DNA of 64,000 nucleotides from the NCBI RefSeq assembly GCF_010669305.1, contig NZ_CP048649.1:2170001-2234000 (forward strand), written 5' to 3'. Under the pieces are notes generated by a model. That model had not been told where the DNA came from. It ran no database searches and was given only the letters and a program-made list of their open reading frames with translations. How positions within the stretch are numbered: the stretch's first letter is position 1; each line of letters opens with the position of its first letter. The stretch comes from Aminipila butyrica. GTDB lineage: Bacteria; Bacillota; Clostridia; Peptostreptococcales; Anaerovoracaceae. Of the stretch, positions 36,189 through 45,949 are shown piece by piece. A program made the translations under genes and the position numbers.

Positions 36189-37247
36189 TTATTCCAAAAC
36201 CTGAAATGGGTCTTTGGAAAATTCCTGAAAGGACATCTCTCTTATATAACGAATTTGACTGCTGTGCTTAAAAAATCGGTGGTAACGATGTTCTTCCTTT
36301 TGAATCGCTCCATTGATTTTATCCGGAAAATAGTTGATTACCGTTGCCTTAAACGGGTTTTCCTTGGCCCGGTTCAGTTCAGCCCGCTTCAACAGGTATT
36401 TGATGTGCATGTCAGCGCTGGGCAGGGAATAGCCTGAAAATACAATGTGATCTGCTTCCCGCAGGACCTTTTCCGCATTATTCCAAATATTGGTCAGGTA
36501 CACATTGCCCATGTCCTTGTAATAGGTAGGGGGAACAATGATATATTGGGCCTCGCCGCGGCATTGACCACAAGTCACCGCTCCCGGATTATCCACGATA
36601 GACAGCGTTCCTTGCGGGTCTATCTTCGCGTCGATACACTTGCAAACCGGACAATATTTCCAGTTCAAAGACCCATGGATTTTTAAGAGTTTTACACTCT
36701 TCTCTGCTGCATCCCCGCGATCCAGATGATAAAAGCCATAATCCACATCAAATTTTCGCCCCAACACATTGTCCAAAATGATATCATAATTGGTAGAAAT
36801 AAAAGTAATGTCCCCCTGAGATATGACCTCCTCCAGGTTCTCAATAAGCTTGGCGTGGCTCTCTCCCTGCATGCCGTTCTGCCGAGCCTCAATCTTATAT
36901 TGAATTGCCTGCGCCATGGCAAAAATCAATGCCGTCCGATACTTATAAAGATTGCCTAAATCACTGCGGTACTTCTCATTGCGTTCAATGGCTAAATCCA
37001 AAATACCCAGTGCCTCTTCAAAGGTGGGGAACACAGCCTGCCGATAATTAAAATCTTCTTCAAAGGCAAAAAAATTCTTAAAATATCGATCCACCAATCC
37101 CTTAACTTTACTGTGTTTTAGTGGATATCTCCGATTAAATCCTTCATCTTCACACGCCTGAAAGTAAGAACAGAACAATTCCCGCTGCAAAGGCGCACCG
37201 TCCGCCTTAGAGGCTCCTGCTCCTAAAAATATGACTGTCTTTTTCAT
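36189..37247 (-). CDS. Stand-alone SIR2-like domain protein
   Basis: 352-residue protein with a SIR2-like Rossmann fold: VIFLGAGASKADGAP at the N-terminus, FISTNYDIILDN, LLKIHGSLNW and VFSGYSLPSADMHIKYLL. An inserted four-Cys zinc-ribbon-like element reads CPVC … CGQC. Start at 37247 follows GGAGAG. SIR2-like proteins of this type hydrolyse NAD+ in several phage-defence systems, but deacylase activity or another role is possible. No partner gene (Argonaute, HerA, TIR, nuclease) adjoins it. Confidence 0.82.
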   Translation of the reverse strand: MKKTVIFLGAGASKADGAPLQRELFCSYFQACEDEGFNRRYPLKHSKVKGLVDRYFKNFFAFEEDFNYRQAVFPTFEEALGILDLAIERNEKYRSDLGNLYKYRTALIFAMAQAIQYKIEARQNGMQGESHAKLIENLEEVISQGDITFISTNYDIILDNVLGRKFDVDYGFYHLDRGDAAEKSVKLLKIHGSLNWKYCPVCKCIDAKIDPQGTLSIVDNPGAVTCGQCRGEAQYIIVPPTYYKDMGNVYLTNIWNNAEKVLREADHIVFSGYSLPSADMHIKYLLKRAELNRAKENPFKATVINYFPDKINGAIQKEEHRYHRFFKHSSQIRYIREMSFQEFSKDPFQVLE

Positions 37248-37344
37248 CACAGCTCTCCTTACATTTCCTTCACCAGCCCTGATTATTTTCTTCACTTATC
37301 TATTAAGTATACCATACCATTCCTACCGTCGTCTGAGAAAAGCA

Positions 37345-37389
37345 AAAGATTCGGGCGCAGCCGATCATGGCAGTAACGCTCGAATCTTT
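37345..37389 (-). terminator. Terminator-like hairpin after the cotH-like gene
   Basis: AAAGATTCG / CGAATCTTT outer stem with GC-rich interior, just downstream of the cotH-like stop on the minus strand, followed by a T-rich stretch. Confidence 0.6.
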
Positions 37390-37411
37390 ATATCTTAGAA
37401 AATAGAATTCC

Positions 37412-39085
37412 TTATTGAGGTGAACCCTCTGTCTTGTTTCCATTTTCTCCGTTTTCCTGATTTTTCCTCTGTTGCTGTGGTCCCCCACCCTGAGACCCCA
37501 TATCCTCTATGCTTAGCGAACTGGCATCGATTAACTGAACACCTTCCCCTTGCTGCGCCTCTGTAGTAGATGGCAAATCACCGCTCAACTGGGCGCGGAT
37601 ACTGGATGCCCGCAGTAAACAGAACTCTTTCAAAGTGCTATAAGCCTTGTCGAATTCATCTACGGTATAAAAAGCCGTCGCATCCTTTTCCACATATGGG
37701 CGAATCATATTGTAAACCGAAGTAATCTTTTCCTCAAATTTACCGGATTCAAAGTAACTGGTGATGAATTCATCAAAATACTGGTGATAAAGCTCCTTAT
37801 ACTGTTCATTGTTGACAATGAAACTCCACATAGGCCGATCTGCTTCCTGGGCACCAGACAGCGGTGTGTCGATGGCGTAATTTACCATAGAAGTAGCCTG
37901 ATCCCCATCAGCTTCCGTGGTGTTGCTTGTACGCTGTGCTCCAGGCCCCTTCATGCCTCCAAAAGCACCAAAGGCCAAGTTGTAATCCCAAGGAATCAGG
38001 GAGAGCACTCCATCTTTTTCGTACAAGTAATAGTTGTGCAGCATGTTGCCCGTATAGCTGTCGTAATTATCTACAAAGTTGTGAGCCACAAAGTATTTAA
38101 TGATGGACTCTACATCCAGCGCACTTTCCAGGTCTTCCCCTGTACTAAGCTGTTTCAGGGCTGTAACAACCCGCTGCTGGTCTTCCTCTGTCGCATCCGT
38201 CTCTCCATTGTCAAAGATATCGCTATAGCTGTCCAGCTGGTCATCGGTATAGGCTAGGCTGGCGCCTTTACTGGACCCGCCGAATCCTTCAGCACCTTCG
38301 CCTGCTTTGTTTCCATCCTTGGACCAATCCGGCGGAGCCTGCATGGCTCCCGATGTCGTGCTGCCGCTTTGTCCATTCGGCATCCCCTCTGGCCTCTCAC
38401 CCATAGCTCCTCCCGAAACAGATTGTGCCATGTCTGCCGGAGCCTTCATACCATCTTTGTCCATATTGCCCATGTTGTTCAACTGTTCCGTCTCCGGTTT
38501 ATAGAGTTCACCTGCATCCTCTCCATAATTCCTGCTCAGGAAGGAATCGCTGACATCTTCCACGGCTAAGTACAGCCCCCAAGGTTCGCCGTTTATGGAA
38601 ATATTCACAAAGCTGGTTAAAGGCGCAGCAGCACCTGCTTCCCGCATCATTTCATAGCTGAAATAATCCTTCATGTACGTAGCATCCGACATGAGATTAT
38701 TCAAACTCAATTTATCCAGTCCGTAATAAGTCTGTCCGTCTACATATTTATCAAAGTTAATCTTAAAGCTATACCGATCCGTCGTATCATCGCTGGCAAT
38801 CTGACTTAGTGACGTATTTCCCTTGGTAGCAAAAGACACCTCTGAAAAGGTCTCTCCATCAATCGTAACGTCTGCCTTATATTTACTCTTTTCCAGGGGA
38901 TTTTCCAATAAATCCTGCCAGTCCTCCTCCCCTATATCCACATTAATCTCGTGGACGACGGAATCGTTCAGCAGCTTGTCTTCATACTCCATGGTCTTTC
39001 CCTGATCGGTGGAAGCATTGCTGCACCCGGTAAAGGCAGCTATCACTAAGGTTAAGCTGCATACTATGGCGATGGTCTTTTTCAT
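37412..39085 (-). CDS. cotH: CotH-family spore coat kinase-like lipoprotein
   Basis: 557-residue protein with a lipoprotein signal (lipobox FTGC, Cys near 20). The CotH domain follows: VVHEINVDIGEEDWQDLLENPLEKSKYKADVTIDGE, then SFKINFDKYV and LIPWDYNLAFGAFGG carrying the Asp of the kinase metal site. A Met/Gly/Pro-rich insertion (about 215-285) and a Gln/Gly-rich tail are low complexity. CotH phosphorylates coat proteins in Bacillus; a lipid-anchored form points to the cell or forespore surface. AGAAAGGA precedes the ATG. Confidence 0.88.
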   Translation of the reverse strand: MKKTIAIVCSLTLVIAAFTGCSNASTDQGKTMEYEDKLLNDSVVHEINVDIGEEDWQDLLENPLEKSKYKADVTIDGETFSEVSFATKGNTSLSQIASDDTTDRYSFKINFDKYVDGQTYYGLDKLSLNNLMSDATYMKDYFSYEMMREAGAAAPLTSFVNISINGEPWGLYLAVEDVSDSFLSRNYGEDAGELYKPETEQLNNMGNMDKDGMKAPADMAQSVSGGAMGERPEGMPNGQSGSTTSGAMQAPPDWSKDGNKAGEGAEGFGGSSKGASLAYTDDQLDSYSDIFDNGETDATEEDQQRVVTALKQLSTGEDLESALDVESIIKYFVAHNFVDNYDSYTGNMLHNYYLYEKDGVLSLIPWDYNLAFGAFGGMKGPGAQRTSNTTEADGDQATSMVNYAIDTPLSGAQEADRPMWSFIVNNEQYKELYHQYFDEFITSYFESGKFEEKITSVYNMIRPYVEKDATAFYTVDEFDKAYSTLKEFCLLRASSIRAQLSGDLPSTTEAQQGEGVQLIDASSLSIEDMGSQGGGPQQQRKNQENGENGNKTEGSPQ

Positions 39086-39207
39086 AAGCTATTCCTTTCT
39101 TCTGAAACTATGCCTGTAATGGCCTCTGCCCTGTTGGGGCCGATTTTTTTCAGTATACAGTCAGATTAAGGAACTTCTATAAGGGTTTTGTGAGCAATTT
39201 ATGAAGT

Positions 39208-39888
39208 TTACAGAAGGACGGGGAGCCTCTGCCCTATGGCAATGCTCTCTGGCGTCACAGCACATTGGAAAGCCAGAACCTGCACCCCCTGTTCCCATAC
39301 CTGGCGGAGCACTTGCGCAAATTCCCTATGGGTCCGCTCGTTGGCTGTAAATAAAAGGGCATCGGCCATCTGTACCACAAAGATGACGTAAGCCTCATAC
39401 CCCTCCTGCAAACATTCCGACAACTCTTTCAAATGCTTGACTCCCCGTTCCGTCGGCGCATCAGGAAAGCGAACCAGGCCGCCTTCCTCTAAAGTCACAC
39501 CCTTGACCTCCAGGTAAATCTTTCGAGCTCCCGTCTCTACGTAAAAGTCAAAGCGGGAATTTTTATACTTACTCTCTGGCTTGATAAGCTCTATATCCTC
39601 AAAGAGGCCGCCGCTTTGGAGCCACTCTTGAACCGCCTTGTTTGGGACCTGGCTATCCATATTGATCAGTAAATCCTTCTTATAGACGGCAATCAAGTCG
39701 TACTTGGTCTTTCTGGAAGGATTGTCTGCTTCCTGCACGAAAATCTTGGCCCCCGCTGTCAGCAGCTCTCGACATCTGCCCGTATTTTTCACATGACAGA
39801 TTTCTTCTCTTCCATCGAGGAGAATATGGGCGATGAAGCGGTTAGGCCTGGATAAAAACACCGCCGGGCGAATGCGTTCATACCTCAT
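39208..39888 (-). CDS. sfsA: SfsA-family protein
   Basis: 226-residue SfsA homolog: FLSRPNRFIAHILLDG at the N-terminus (OB-like fold), CHVKNTGRCRELL and the nuclease-like core SRFDFYVE … KIYLEVKGVTL. In E. coli the protein was first described as a regulator of maltose genes; its biochemical role is unclear. GAGGAGA precedes the ATG. It is monocistronic. Confidence 0.93.
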   Translation of the reverse strand: MRYERIRPAVFLSRPNRFIAHILLDGREEICHVKNTGRCRELLTAGAKIFVQEADNPSRKTKYDLIAVYKKDLLINMDSQVPNKAVQEWLQSGGLFEDIELIKPESKYKNSRFDFYVETGARKIYLEVKGVTLEEGGLVRFPDAPTERGVKHLKELSECLQEGYEAYVIFVVQMADALLFTANERTHREFAQVLRQVWEQGVQVLAFQCAVTPESIAIGQRLPVLL

Positions 39889-40009
39889 TATTTATCTCCT
39901 CTGCCCTCATCAACATACTCTTGCACTTCATATCTTTGTCTCCTTTTTCTCTGTCTTCCTGCGGCTATCTTGAACCATATATCTAAGAGTATATCATACT
40001 TTCATTTTT

Positions 40010-40795
40010 TCAGCTGTATAAGTTCCACATGTGGTTGAGAGGCCCTGAACCCGACCCTAAATCAAGCTGAGCCTTCAATGCGCCGGATATATATTCTTTT
40101 CCCCTACAGACACTTTCATGCAGGGTTTTGCCCCTTGCTAGACCACAGGCTATGGCAGAAGATAACGTGCAGCCCGTTCCATGAGTATTCGGATTATTGA
40201 TTCGCTCTCCTGGAATCCAAGCTCCCTTTCCATTTTCATAAAGCAGATCTGCGGCATCAAAAAGGAGATGTCCCCCTTTAATCAGTACATTACTGTAAAA
40301 TCGATTATAAAGTGTTTCCGCGGCCAGCAGCATATCTCTGTGACTCCTTATGGAAAAGCCGCATAAGCCCTCTGCCTCGGGGATATTGGGCGTGACTAAG
40401 TCGGCAACAGGAAACAGTTTTTTTACCAGCGCATCTATGGCATTTTCTGATAGCAAACGACTTCCGCTTGTGGAAACCATAACTGGATCCAGTACAATGT
40501 TGCGGGCCTTGTAATGCTGCAATCGCTCTGCGATAACTTCAATAATGTCGGGATTTGAAACCATACCGATTTTTACGGCATCGGGGAAAATATCGGTAAA
40601 CACGGCATCAAGCTGCTCGGCGACAAATTCAGGCGCCGTATCCGCCACACCAGATACCCCTTTTGTGTTCTGAGCGGTAAGGGCGGTAATAACGCTCATG
40701 GCATACATCTTATGAGCGGTAATGGTTTTAATATCAGCCTGAATACCCGCGCCTCCGCTGCAATCAGAACCGGCAATCGTAAGCACTTTAATCAA
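40010..40795 (-). CDS. thiD: Hydroxymethylpyrimidine/phosphomethylpyrimidine kinase
   Basis: 261-residue ribokinase-fold enzyme phosphorylating HMP and HMP-P for thiamine synthesis. VLTIAGSDCSGGAGIQADIKT, LDPVMVSTSGSRLL and NTHGTGCTLSSAIA (anion hole and catalytic Asp region) are seen. I place the start at a TTG at 40795 overlapping the HAD stop; the GTG at 40786 is the alternative, and a longer start at 40870 would lie within the HAD gene. It is last in the TPP-controlled operon. Confidence 0.92.
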   Translation of the reverse strand: MIKVLTIAGSDCSGGAGIQADIKTITAHKMYAMSVITALTAQNTKGVSGVADTAPEFVAEQLDAVFTDIFPDAVKIGMVSNPDIIEVIAERLQHYKARNIVLDPVMVSTSGSRLLSENAIDALVKKLFPVADLVTPNIPEAEGLCGFSIRSHRDMLLAAETLYNRFYSNVLIKGGHLLFDAADLLYENGKGAWIPGERINNPNTHGTGCTLSSAIACGLARGKTLHESVCRGKEYISGALKAQLDLGSGSGPLNHMWNLYS

Positions 40796-41438
40796 AACAA
40801 GCCCCCATTTCTCTAAGAGAGCAGATGTATGTATCTGCGGTTTCCCTGAGCTGATTTTCATATTTGGCAAAAGACTTATCCTGCACTGCTATTACAGGAA
40901 ATCCGGCGGTTTTTGCAGTTTTTACCGCGTGGATTGCATCTTCAAACACCGGCGTATACTCCTTTTCCGTCTTTAGTACCCGGAGGGCGTATTCAAAAAT
41001 ATCTCCTTGGTCTTTTCCCAAACCAACATCCCCACAGGTGATGATCCCTTGGAAATATCCCAGCCAGCCTAGCCGAGAGAAGGCGGCCTTTACCAAATAT
41101 TGATCCGTTGCGGTTACCACACACATTTTTATGCCCCGGCTATAAAACTGTCTCAAAAGTTCGTCCGCTCCGTCTTTAGGTAGCACCTGATAGCGATAGA
41201 ATGTTTCTATGCTGGCGTTTATCTCCTTTTCAATTTCTGCAACAGTCTGTGCCAGCTGGTATTGGCTCTGAAAATGTGCTGCCGCCTGACGAAGAGTCAT
41301 CCATTTCAATCTATCCGAAAGGCCCTCTTTTGGCACAATCCCCTGAGCACGTAGATACGCTTCCCCTAAATGGTCCCACATCTCCATGGATTCCAAAAGC
41401 GTTCCGTCCAAATCGAAAATAGCACCCTTCATCTTCAT
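40788..41438 (-). CDS. HAD-family phosphatase within the thiamine operon
   Basis: 216-residue haloacid dehalogenase-fold hydrolase with motif I FDLDGTLL, motif II VVTATD, and GVGLGKDQGDIF / FEDAIHAVKTA as motifs III-IV; a helical cap lies between motifs I and II. ATG overlaps the thiE stop (ATGA) and its stop overlaps the thiD start, so it is translated strictly with the pathway. It could dephosphorylate a thiamine intermediate such as thiamine monophosphate (inference). General phosphoglycolate-type activity is the alternative. Confidence 0.88.
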   Translation of the reverse strand: MKMKGAIFDLDGTLLESMEMWDHLGEAYLRAQGIVPKEGLSDRLKWMTLRQAAAHFQSQYQLAQTVAEIEKEINASIETFYRYQVLPKDGADELLRQFYSRGIKMCVVTATDQYLVKAAFSRLGWLGYFQGIITCGDVGLGKDQGDIFEYALRVLKTEKEYTPVFEDAIHAVKTAKTAGFPVIAVQDKSFAKYENQLRETADTYICSLREMGACFD

Positions 41439-42073
41439 AACAACCACTTTTCCGCCAGCTCACGAAGCGCCAGGCAGCTTACCCGGATATCCGGCTGCGC
41501 AAAAATCGCGGAAACAAGAGCAACCCCGGCAAGCCCTAAATCGGTGAGCTGGTGAAGGTTTTCTTTGGCGATGCCGCCTATGGCCACTACCGGTATTTTA
41601 ACAGCATGGCATATTTCGCCCACGGTTTCCAATGAAACAGCATCTGCATCCGCCTTGGTTGAGGTGGAAAACACTGCTCCTACCCCAAGGTAGTCCGCAC
41701 CGCTTTTTTCCGCAGCTCTCGCGTGTGCAACAGTGCTTACTGATACGCCTAACAACATATTTTCACCAATCCGACTGCGGACATCCTGTGCATTCATGTC
41801 CCTTTGTCCGACATGAATGCCGTCGGCCTTGCTATCCAGGGCAATTTGCACATGATCATTAATGATAAACGGTACGCCGAACTTATGACAGAGCGCTTTT
41901 ATCTCCAGTGCTTCCGCCAAGAATTCATCGTCTGGCATGGACTTTTCCCTCAGCTGTAAACAAGTAGTACCTCCTTTTAGGGCCTCTTCCACCGCCACAC
42001 TGAGGTGCTTGCCCTTTAGCCAGGAACGGTCGGTAACCCCATACAAGAGCAGCGAATTTTTATCGAATTGCAT
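41435..42073 (-). CDS. thiE: Thiamine-phosphate synthase
   Basis: 212-residue TIM-barrel enzyme joining HMP-PP and thiazole phosphate. LYGVTDRSWLKGK, TTCLQLREKSM, FIINDHVQIAL, DGIHVGQRDM and GVGAVFSTSTK are the substrate and pyrophosphate sites. AAAGGAG precedes the ATG at 42073, which lies inside the thiM 3' end. Cytoplasmic. Confidence 0.94.
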   Translation of the reverse strand: MQFDKNSLLLYGVTDRSWLKGKHLSVAVEEALKGGTTCLQLREKSMPDDEFLAEALEIKALCHKFGVPFIINDHVQIALDSKADGIHVGQRDMNAQDVRSRIGENMLLGVSVSTVAHARAAEKSGADYLGVGAVFSTSTKADADAVSLETVGEICHAVKIPVVAIGGIAKENLHQLTDLGLAGVALVSAIFAQPDIRVSCLALRELAEKWLL

Positions 42074-42881
42074 ACCGTGCTCCTTTATCCAGCGTTTCGC
42101 CGTCCAAATTATAGATGGCATCAATGATGTAGCTGCGGTAAGTAGCATTGCCATCAGCGGTGGTCAGCCTCTTGTACGCAATCTCTCCCGCAAGACCCAT
42201 GGCACATACCGCTGCCGCAGCGGCCTTTAGCTTCTCTTGGGGATTGGCTGAAAGAAATGCAGCAATCAAACAAGTGAGCATACAGCCTGTCCCGGTGATT
42301 TTTCCCATCTCCGGCCGACCATTGCGGATGACGTATGCCGTATCTTTATCCCCAACAATATCAATGGCCCCCGTAACGGCTACAATGGTACCCATTTGCT
42401 CTGCGTATGCTTTGACAAAAGCAATTGCCGCAGTTAGTGTTTCTTCGGAAACCACATCGGTTTCAGCGGCATCAACTCCTTTTGTGCTTCCGCCAATCGC
42501 TGCCAAGGTCTTTATTTCAGAGCTGTTGCCTCGAATGACATCAAATTTTATTTCCTCCATCAGCTTTTTTGCCGTACTGGTTCGAAGGGCTGAAGCCCCT
42601 GCCCCCACCGGATCAAGAATGACTGGGTGAAAAAGCTCGTTGGCCTTTTTTCCGGCAGCGAACATGGCAGGAATAGTGTTTTGATTCAAGGTGCCAATGT
42701 TGATGTTCAAGGCACTGCAAATAGAAGTAATGTCTGCTGCTTCCTCTATATCATCGGCCATAATCGGCGAAGCTCCAGCGGCAAGCAATATATTGGCACA
42801 GTCGTTTACCGTGACATAGTTTGTGATATTATGCACAAGCGGGGAAATCAGACGTACATTTTCAATAAAATTTCCAAACAT
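42060..42881 (-). CDS. thiM: Hydroxyethylthiazole kinase
   Basis: 273-residue ribokinase-superfamily enzyme that phosphorylates the thiazole alcohol salvaged from outside. NITNYVTVNDCANILLAAGASPIM, LDPVGAGAS and ITGTGCMLTCLIAAF (Cys of the active site) are diagnostic. With thiC, thiE and thiD but no thiG/thiS/thiF here, the cluster suggests de novo pyrimidine and salvaged thiazole, unless thiG is elsewhere. Confidence 0.95.
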   Translation of the reverse strand: MFGNFIENVRLISPLVHNITNYVTVNDCANILLAAGASPIMADDIEEAADITSICSALNINIGTLNQNTIPAMFAAGKKANELFHPVILDPVGAGASALRTSTAKKLMEEIKFDVIRGNSSEIKTLAAIGGSTKGVDAAETDVVSEETLTAAIAFVKAYAEQMGTIVAVTGAIDIVGDKDTAYVIRNGRPEMGKITGTGCMLTCLIAAFLSANPQEKLKAAAAAVCAMGLAGEIAYKRLTTADGNATYRSYIIDAIYNLDGETLDKGARYAIR

Positions 42882-42893
42882 TATAAATCCTCC

Positions 42894-44198
42894 TTATTTC
42901 GCGGTTACGACTTCACCATTTAGAATCTTGTTCATATTCCGCATAGCACACATTTCGCCGCACATGGTGCAGGCATCTTTAATCTCTGACGGATTTTCGT
43001 CGTGAATTTTTCTTGCCTTTTCAGGGTCTATGGACAGCGAGAACATCTTTTCCCAATCCACCTCTTGGCGGGCTTTGCTCATTTCATCATCCCAGTCAGA
43101 AGCATGTGGAATATTCTTGGCCAGGTCGGCGGCGTGAGCGGCGATTTTAGCGGCGATAATACCGTCGTGAACATCCTGCTCGTTGGGCAAGCGCAAATGC
43201 TCGGCCGGCGTAACGTAGCAGAGAAAGGCAGCGCCATTTGCCGCTGCAACGGTACCGCCGATAGCAGAGGTAATGTGGTCGTATCCCGGAGCAATATCAG
43301 TCACAAGAGGGCCTAAAACATAATACGGTGCTCCATGACAGAGGGTCTGCTGTAATTTCATATTTGAAGCAATCTGATTCAGGGGCATATGTCCGGGGCC
43401 TTCGATTATCACCTGCACATCTCGAGCCCAGGCTCTTTTGGTTAATTCACCTAACGTAATCATTTCTTCCACCTGGGTGGCATCTGACGCATCATGGGTG
43501 CTGCCAGGCCGACAGGCATCCCCCAAACTGAGGGTGACATCATATTTTCGGCAAATTTCCAGAAGTTCATCAAACTGTTCGAAAAAAGGATTTTCTTTTC
43601 CTGTCATCTGCATCCAGGCAAACATGAGAGATCCTCCTCGCGACACAATGTTCGTTATGCGGTTTCTGTTTCTCATAAATCGAGCAGCAGTAGCCTGATT
43701 CATGCCGCAGTGAATCGTCATAAAGTCGAATCCGTCTTCTGCATGGATTCGGGCAATTTCCAGCCATTCATCTGACGTAATTTCAGCTAGCTCTTTGTTG
43801 TAATACACTAGCGCATCATAAATGGGTACACTGCCCAAGGCTGCCTTACACTGTGCTGCCAACGTGCGCCGAAAAGCACGGGTATCACCAAAGGTGCTTA
43901 GATCCATGATGGCATCTGCACCTAATCGTTCTGCTTCCTGCACCTTTGCCAATTCCACGTCTATGTTGCAGCAATCCCTGGATGCGCCCAGATTTACATT
44001 GATTTTGGTAGAGAGCATACGACCAATTGCTTTCGGATGCCCAATCTGGTGTCTTTTGTTCTTAGGTATAACTGCTTGCCCCTCGGCAATAAGCGCTCTC
44101 AGCTGCTCCGCAGAAATATGCTCATCTCCCGCTGCGATTTCCATTTCAGGCGTAACGATGCCAAGCCGTGCCGCCTCCATTTGTGTTGCGTAAGCCAT
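42894..44198 (-). CDS. thiC: Phosphomethylpyrimidine synthase
   Basis: 434-residue radical SAM enzyme converting aminoimidazole ribotide to HMP-P. The C-terminal cluster motif is CTMCGEMCAMR with a further Cys, ALVYYNKELAEITSDEW and DGFDFMTIHCGM are central, and HPKAIG-type substrate segments occur at the N-terminus. It is the first gene after the TPP riboswitch. AAGGAAG precedes the ATG. Confidence 0.95.
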   Translation of the reverse strand: MAYATQMEAARLGIVTPEMEIAAGDEHISAEQLRALIAEGQAVIPKNKRHQIGHPKAIGRMLSTKINVNLGASRDCCNIDVELAKVQEAERLGADAIMDLSTFGDTRAFRRTLAAQCKAALGSVPIYDALVYYNKELAEITSDEWLEIARIHAEDGFDFMTIHCGMNQATAARFMRNRNRITNIVSRGGSLMFAWMQMTGKENPFFEQFDELLEICRKYDVTLSLGDACRPGSTHDASDATQVEEMITLGELTKRAWARDVQVIIEGPGHMPLNQIASNMKLQQTLCHGAPYYVLGPLVTDIAPGYDHITSAIGGTVAAANGAAFLCYVTPAEHLRLPNEQDVHDGIIAAKIAAHAADLAKNIPHASDWDDEMSKARQEVDWEKMFSLSIDPEKARKIHDENPSEIKDACTMCGEMCAMRNMNKILNGEVVTAK

Positions 44199-44231
44199 AA
44201 TCCAACTTCCTTTCCATTTTTAATAAATACA

Positions 44232-44380
44232 AAAATGCCCCTTTCCGCCGAACGGAAAGAGGCAACAAAAACACCACGATGTGCTATATGTTTGCTTTCC
44301 TACGGCGGCATTATCCGCATCAGGTATAAGGGTCGAAGCTTTTGCTTCCTCTCAGCCGTAACGGCTCCCCTGAGCATTTT
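44232..44380 (-). ncRNA. TPP riboswitch with terminator
   Basis: On the minus strand the aptamer blocks CTCAGGGGAGC, GGCTGAGAGG, GACCCTT, ACCTGATGCGGATAATGCC and CGTAGG appear in order (about 44378 to 44290). A hairpin CCTCTTTCCG / CGGAAAGGGG followed by TTTTTG (about 44232-44262) is the terminator. High TPP should stop transcription before thiC. Confidence 0.95.
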
Positions 44381-44509
44381 TCACATTATAACATAAAGGA
44401 AAGGGAATAGTAAGCACTTATTCTTCTTATTCTCACATCTTTTTTATTATCTAAAATAGAAATTCGGACATATCAAGCTTTTATCTGCTGGGCTTCTCTC
44501 CTACATCCT

Positions 44510-45949
44510 TTACTGAATCATATTCTTTACCAGCCGCTTATAAAGCTGGAAGAGACTGGCTTTCTGAGCGCTCTCTTCCGCTACCAGCGGATAACGGCCA
44601 AGTTCTTTTTTATCCTGGTAAACCACGATTTCTCCTACCTTATCGCCCTTTTTAATTGGAGCCTTCACTTCTTTATCTTGCTCTACCTCAAAAGTTACCC
44701 CATCCTTTTGACCTTTTTCCACTAGGATGGAAATATCCTCGCCTGCCACCGCATTGATATAGTTTGGCTCCCCTTTTTCAATTTCCATCAACCCGTGAGG
44801 CTCGCCTTTTTCTGCCAGTTTCACCGTATCATAAGCAGCAAATCCATAATCTAACAGTTTGCCGGCTTCGGCAAAACGGACCTTCGAGCTGGAGCAGCCT
44901 AAAACGACAGCAATCAAAGTCATATCATCCCTGGTAGCAGAACCGGAAAGGCAGTAGCCAGCCTCCTGAGTAAAGCCGGTCTTGATGCCATTGGCTCCTG
45001 TATATTGCTTAATCAGCCGGTTGGTATTGGTCAGACCAAATTCCGTCTGTTTGCCCGGCAGTCCCACCATCATCTGATCTTGCCACTTGGTGAACCAATC
45101 GTGAGTCTTCTCGTGTTTAATCAATTCACAAGACATAATCGCGATGTCATGAGCACTGGTGTAATGCTCTGCCACCGGCAGTCCGTTGGTGTTGACAAAA
45201 TGAGTGTTCTCCATCCCCAGCTCTCGAGCTCGGCTGTTCATATTTTCTACAAAAATATCCACACTGCCGGAGATGTATTCTGCTACAGCTACACAGGCAT
45301 CATTTGCTGATACCATGGAGATTCCTTTCATTAAATCTTCCAAAGGATGCTGTTCACCTGGCTCCATGTACATCTGAGAACCGCCCATAGAAGCCGCTTT
45401 CTCCGATATGGTTACCATATCTGTCAGCTTCACTTGACCTCGGTCAATAGCCTCCATGGCCAGCAGCATGGTCATAACCTTCGTCACAGAAGCCGGCGGC
45501 AATCGGTCTGCTCCGTTTTTAGAAAAGAGCACTTTGCCGCTGCCTACGTCCATCAGTACTGCCGCTTTAGCATCTACTGTTAACCCTGCGTTATTCACTT
45601 CCAGCGATCCAGCCGAACTCCCTGAGCCGGCACCTGATTCAGAGCCGCCTCCCTCTCCAGCTGTCGGATCAACAACTGCCGGTGTATCTGCACTGACTGA
45701 AGGATCCTCTGATTCCAGCTGTCCTCCTTCTCGGCCTGCGGAAACAGTTTTACCCAAATCATCAGGCAGAATACTGCCAATGCCAATGGCACCGCCGCCC
45801 ACTACCAGTACACCGACTAGCAGGACGGACATAAATCGAATCAGCGAAACCCGGTGCACCGTCCGGGCTACCAGCAGCCGCTTCTTCCAGTGAACCAGAT
45901 TCTTTCTCGTCTTCTTCCTTCTATCAGAATGTCTATTAAAAATACGCAT
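44510..45949 (-). CDS. D-alanyl-D-alanine carboxypeptidase (S11, DacF-like)
   Basis: 479-residue penicillin-binding protein. A basic cytoplasmic head and one membrane segment (about 40-60) replace a classical signal peptide; a low-complexity Gly/Ser/Glu linker follows. Active-site motifs are SVTK, SAND and KTGFTQ, with the typical C-terminal beta domain (about 370-460). It trims pentapeptides of peptidoglycan outside the membrane. GGGAGGG precedes the ATG. Confidence 0.93.
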   Translation of the reverse strand: MRIFNRHSDRRKKTRKNLVHWKKRLLVARTVHRVSLIRFMSVLLVGVLVVGGGAIGIGSILPDDLGKTVSAGREGGQLESEDPSVSADTPAVVDPTAGEGGGSESGAGSGSSAGSLEVNNAGLTVDAKAAVLMDVGSGKVLFSKNGADRLPPASVTKVMTMLLAMEAIDRGQVKLTDMVTISEKAASMGGSQMYMEPGEQHPLEDLMKGISMVSANDACVAVAEYISGSVDIFVENMNSRARELGMENTHFVNTNGLPVAEHYTSAHDIAIMSCELIKHEKTHDWFTKWQDQMMVGLPGKQTEFGLTNTNRLIKQYTGANGIKTGFTQEAGYCLSGSATRDDMTLIAVVLGCSSSKVRFAEAGKLLDYGFAAYDTVKLAEKGEPHGLMEIEKGEPNYINAVAGEDISILVEKGQKDGVTFEVEQDKEVKAPIKKGDKVGEIVVYQDKKELGRYPLVAEESAQKASLFQLYKRLVKNMIQ

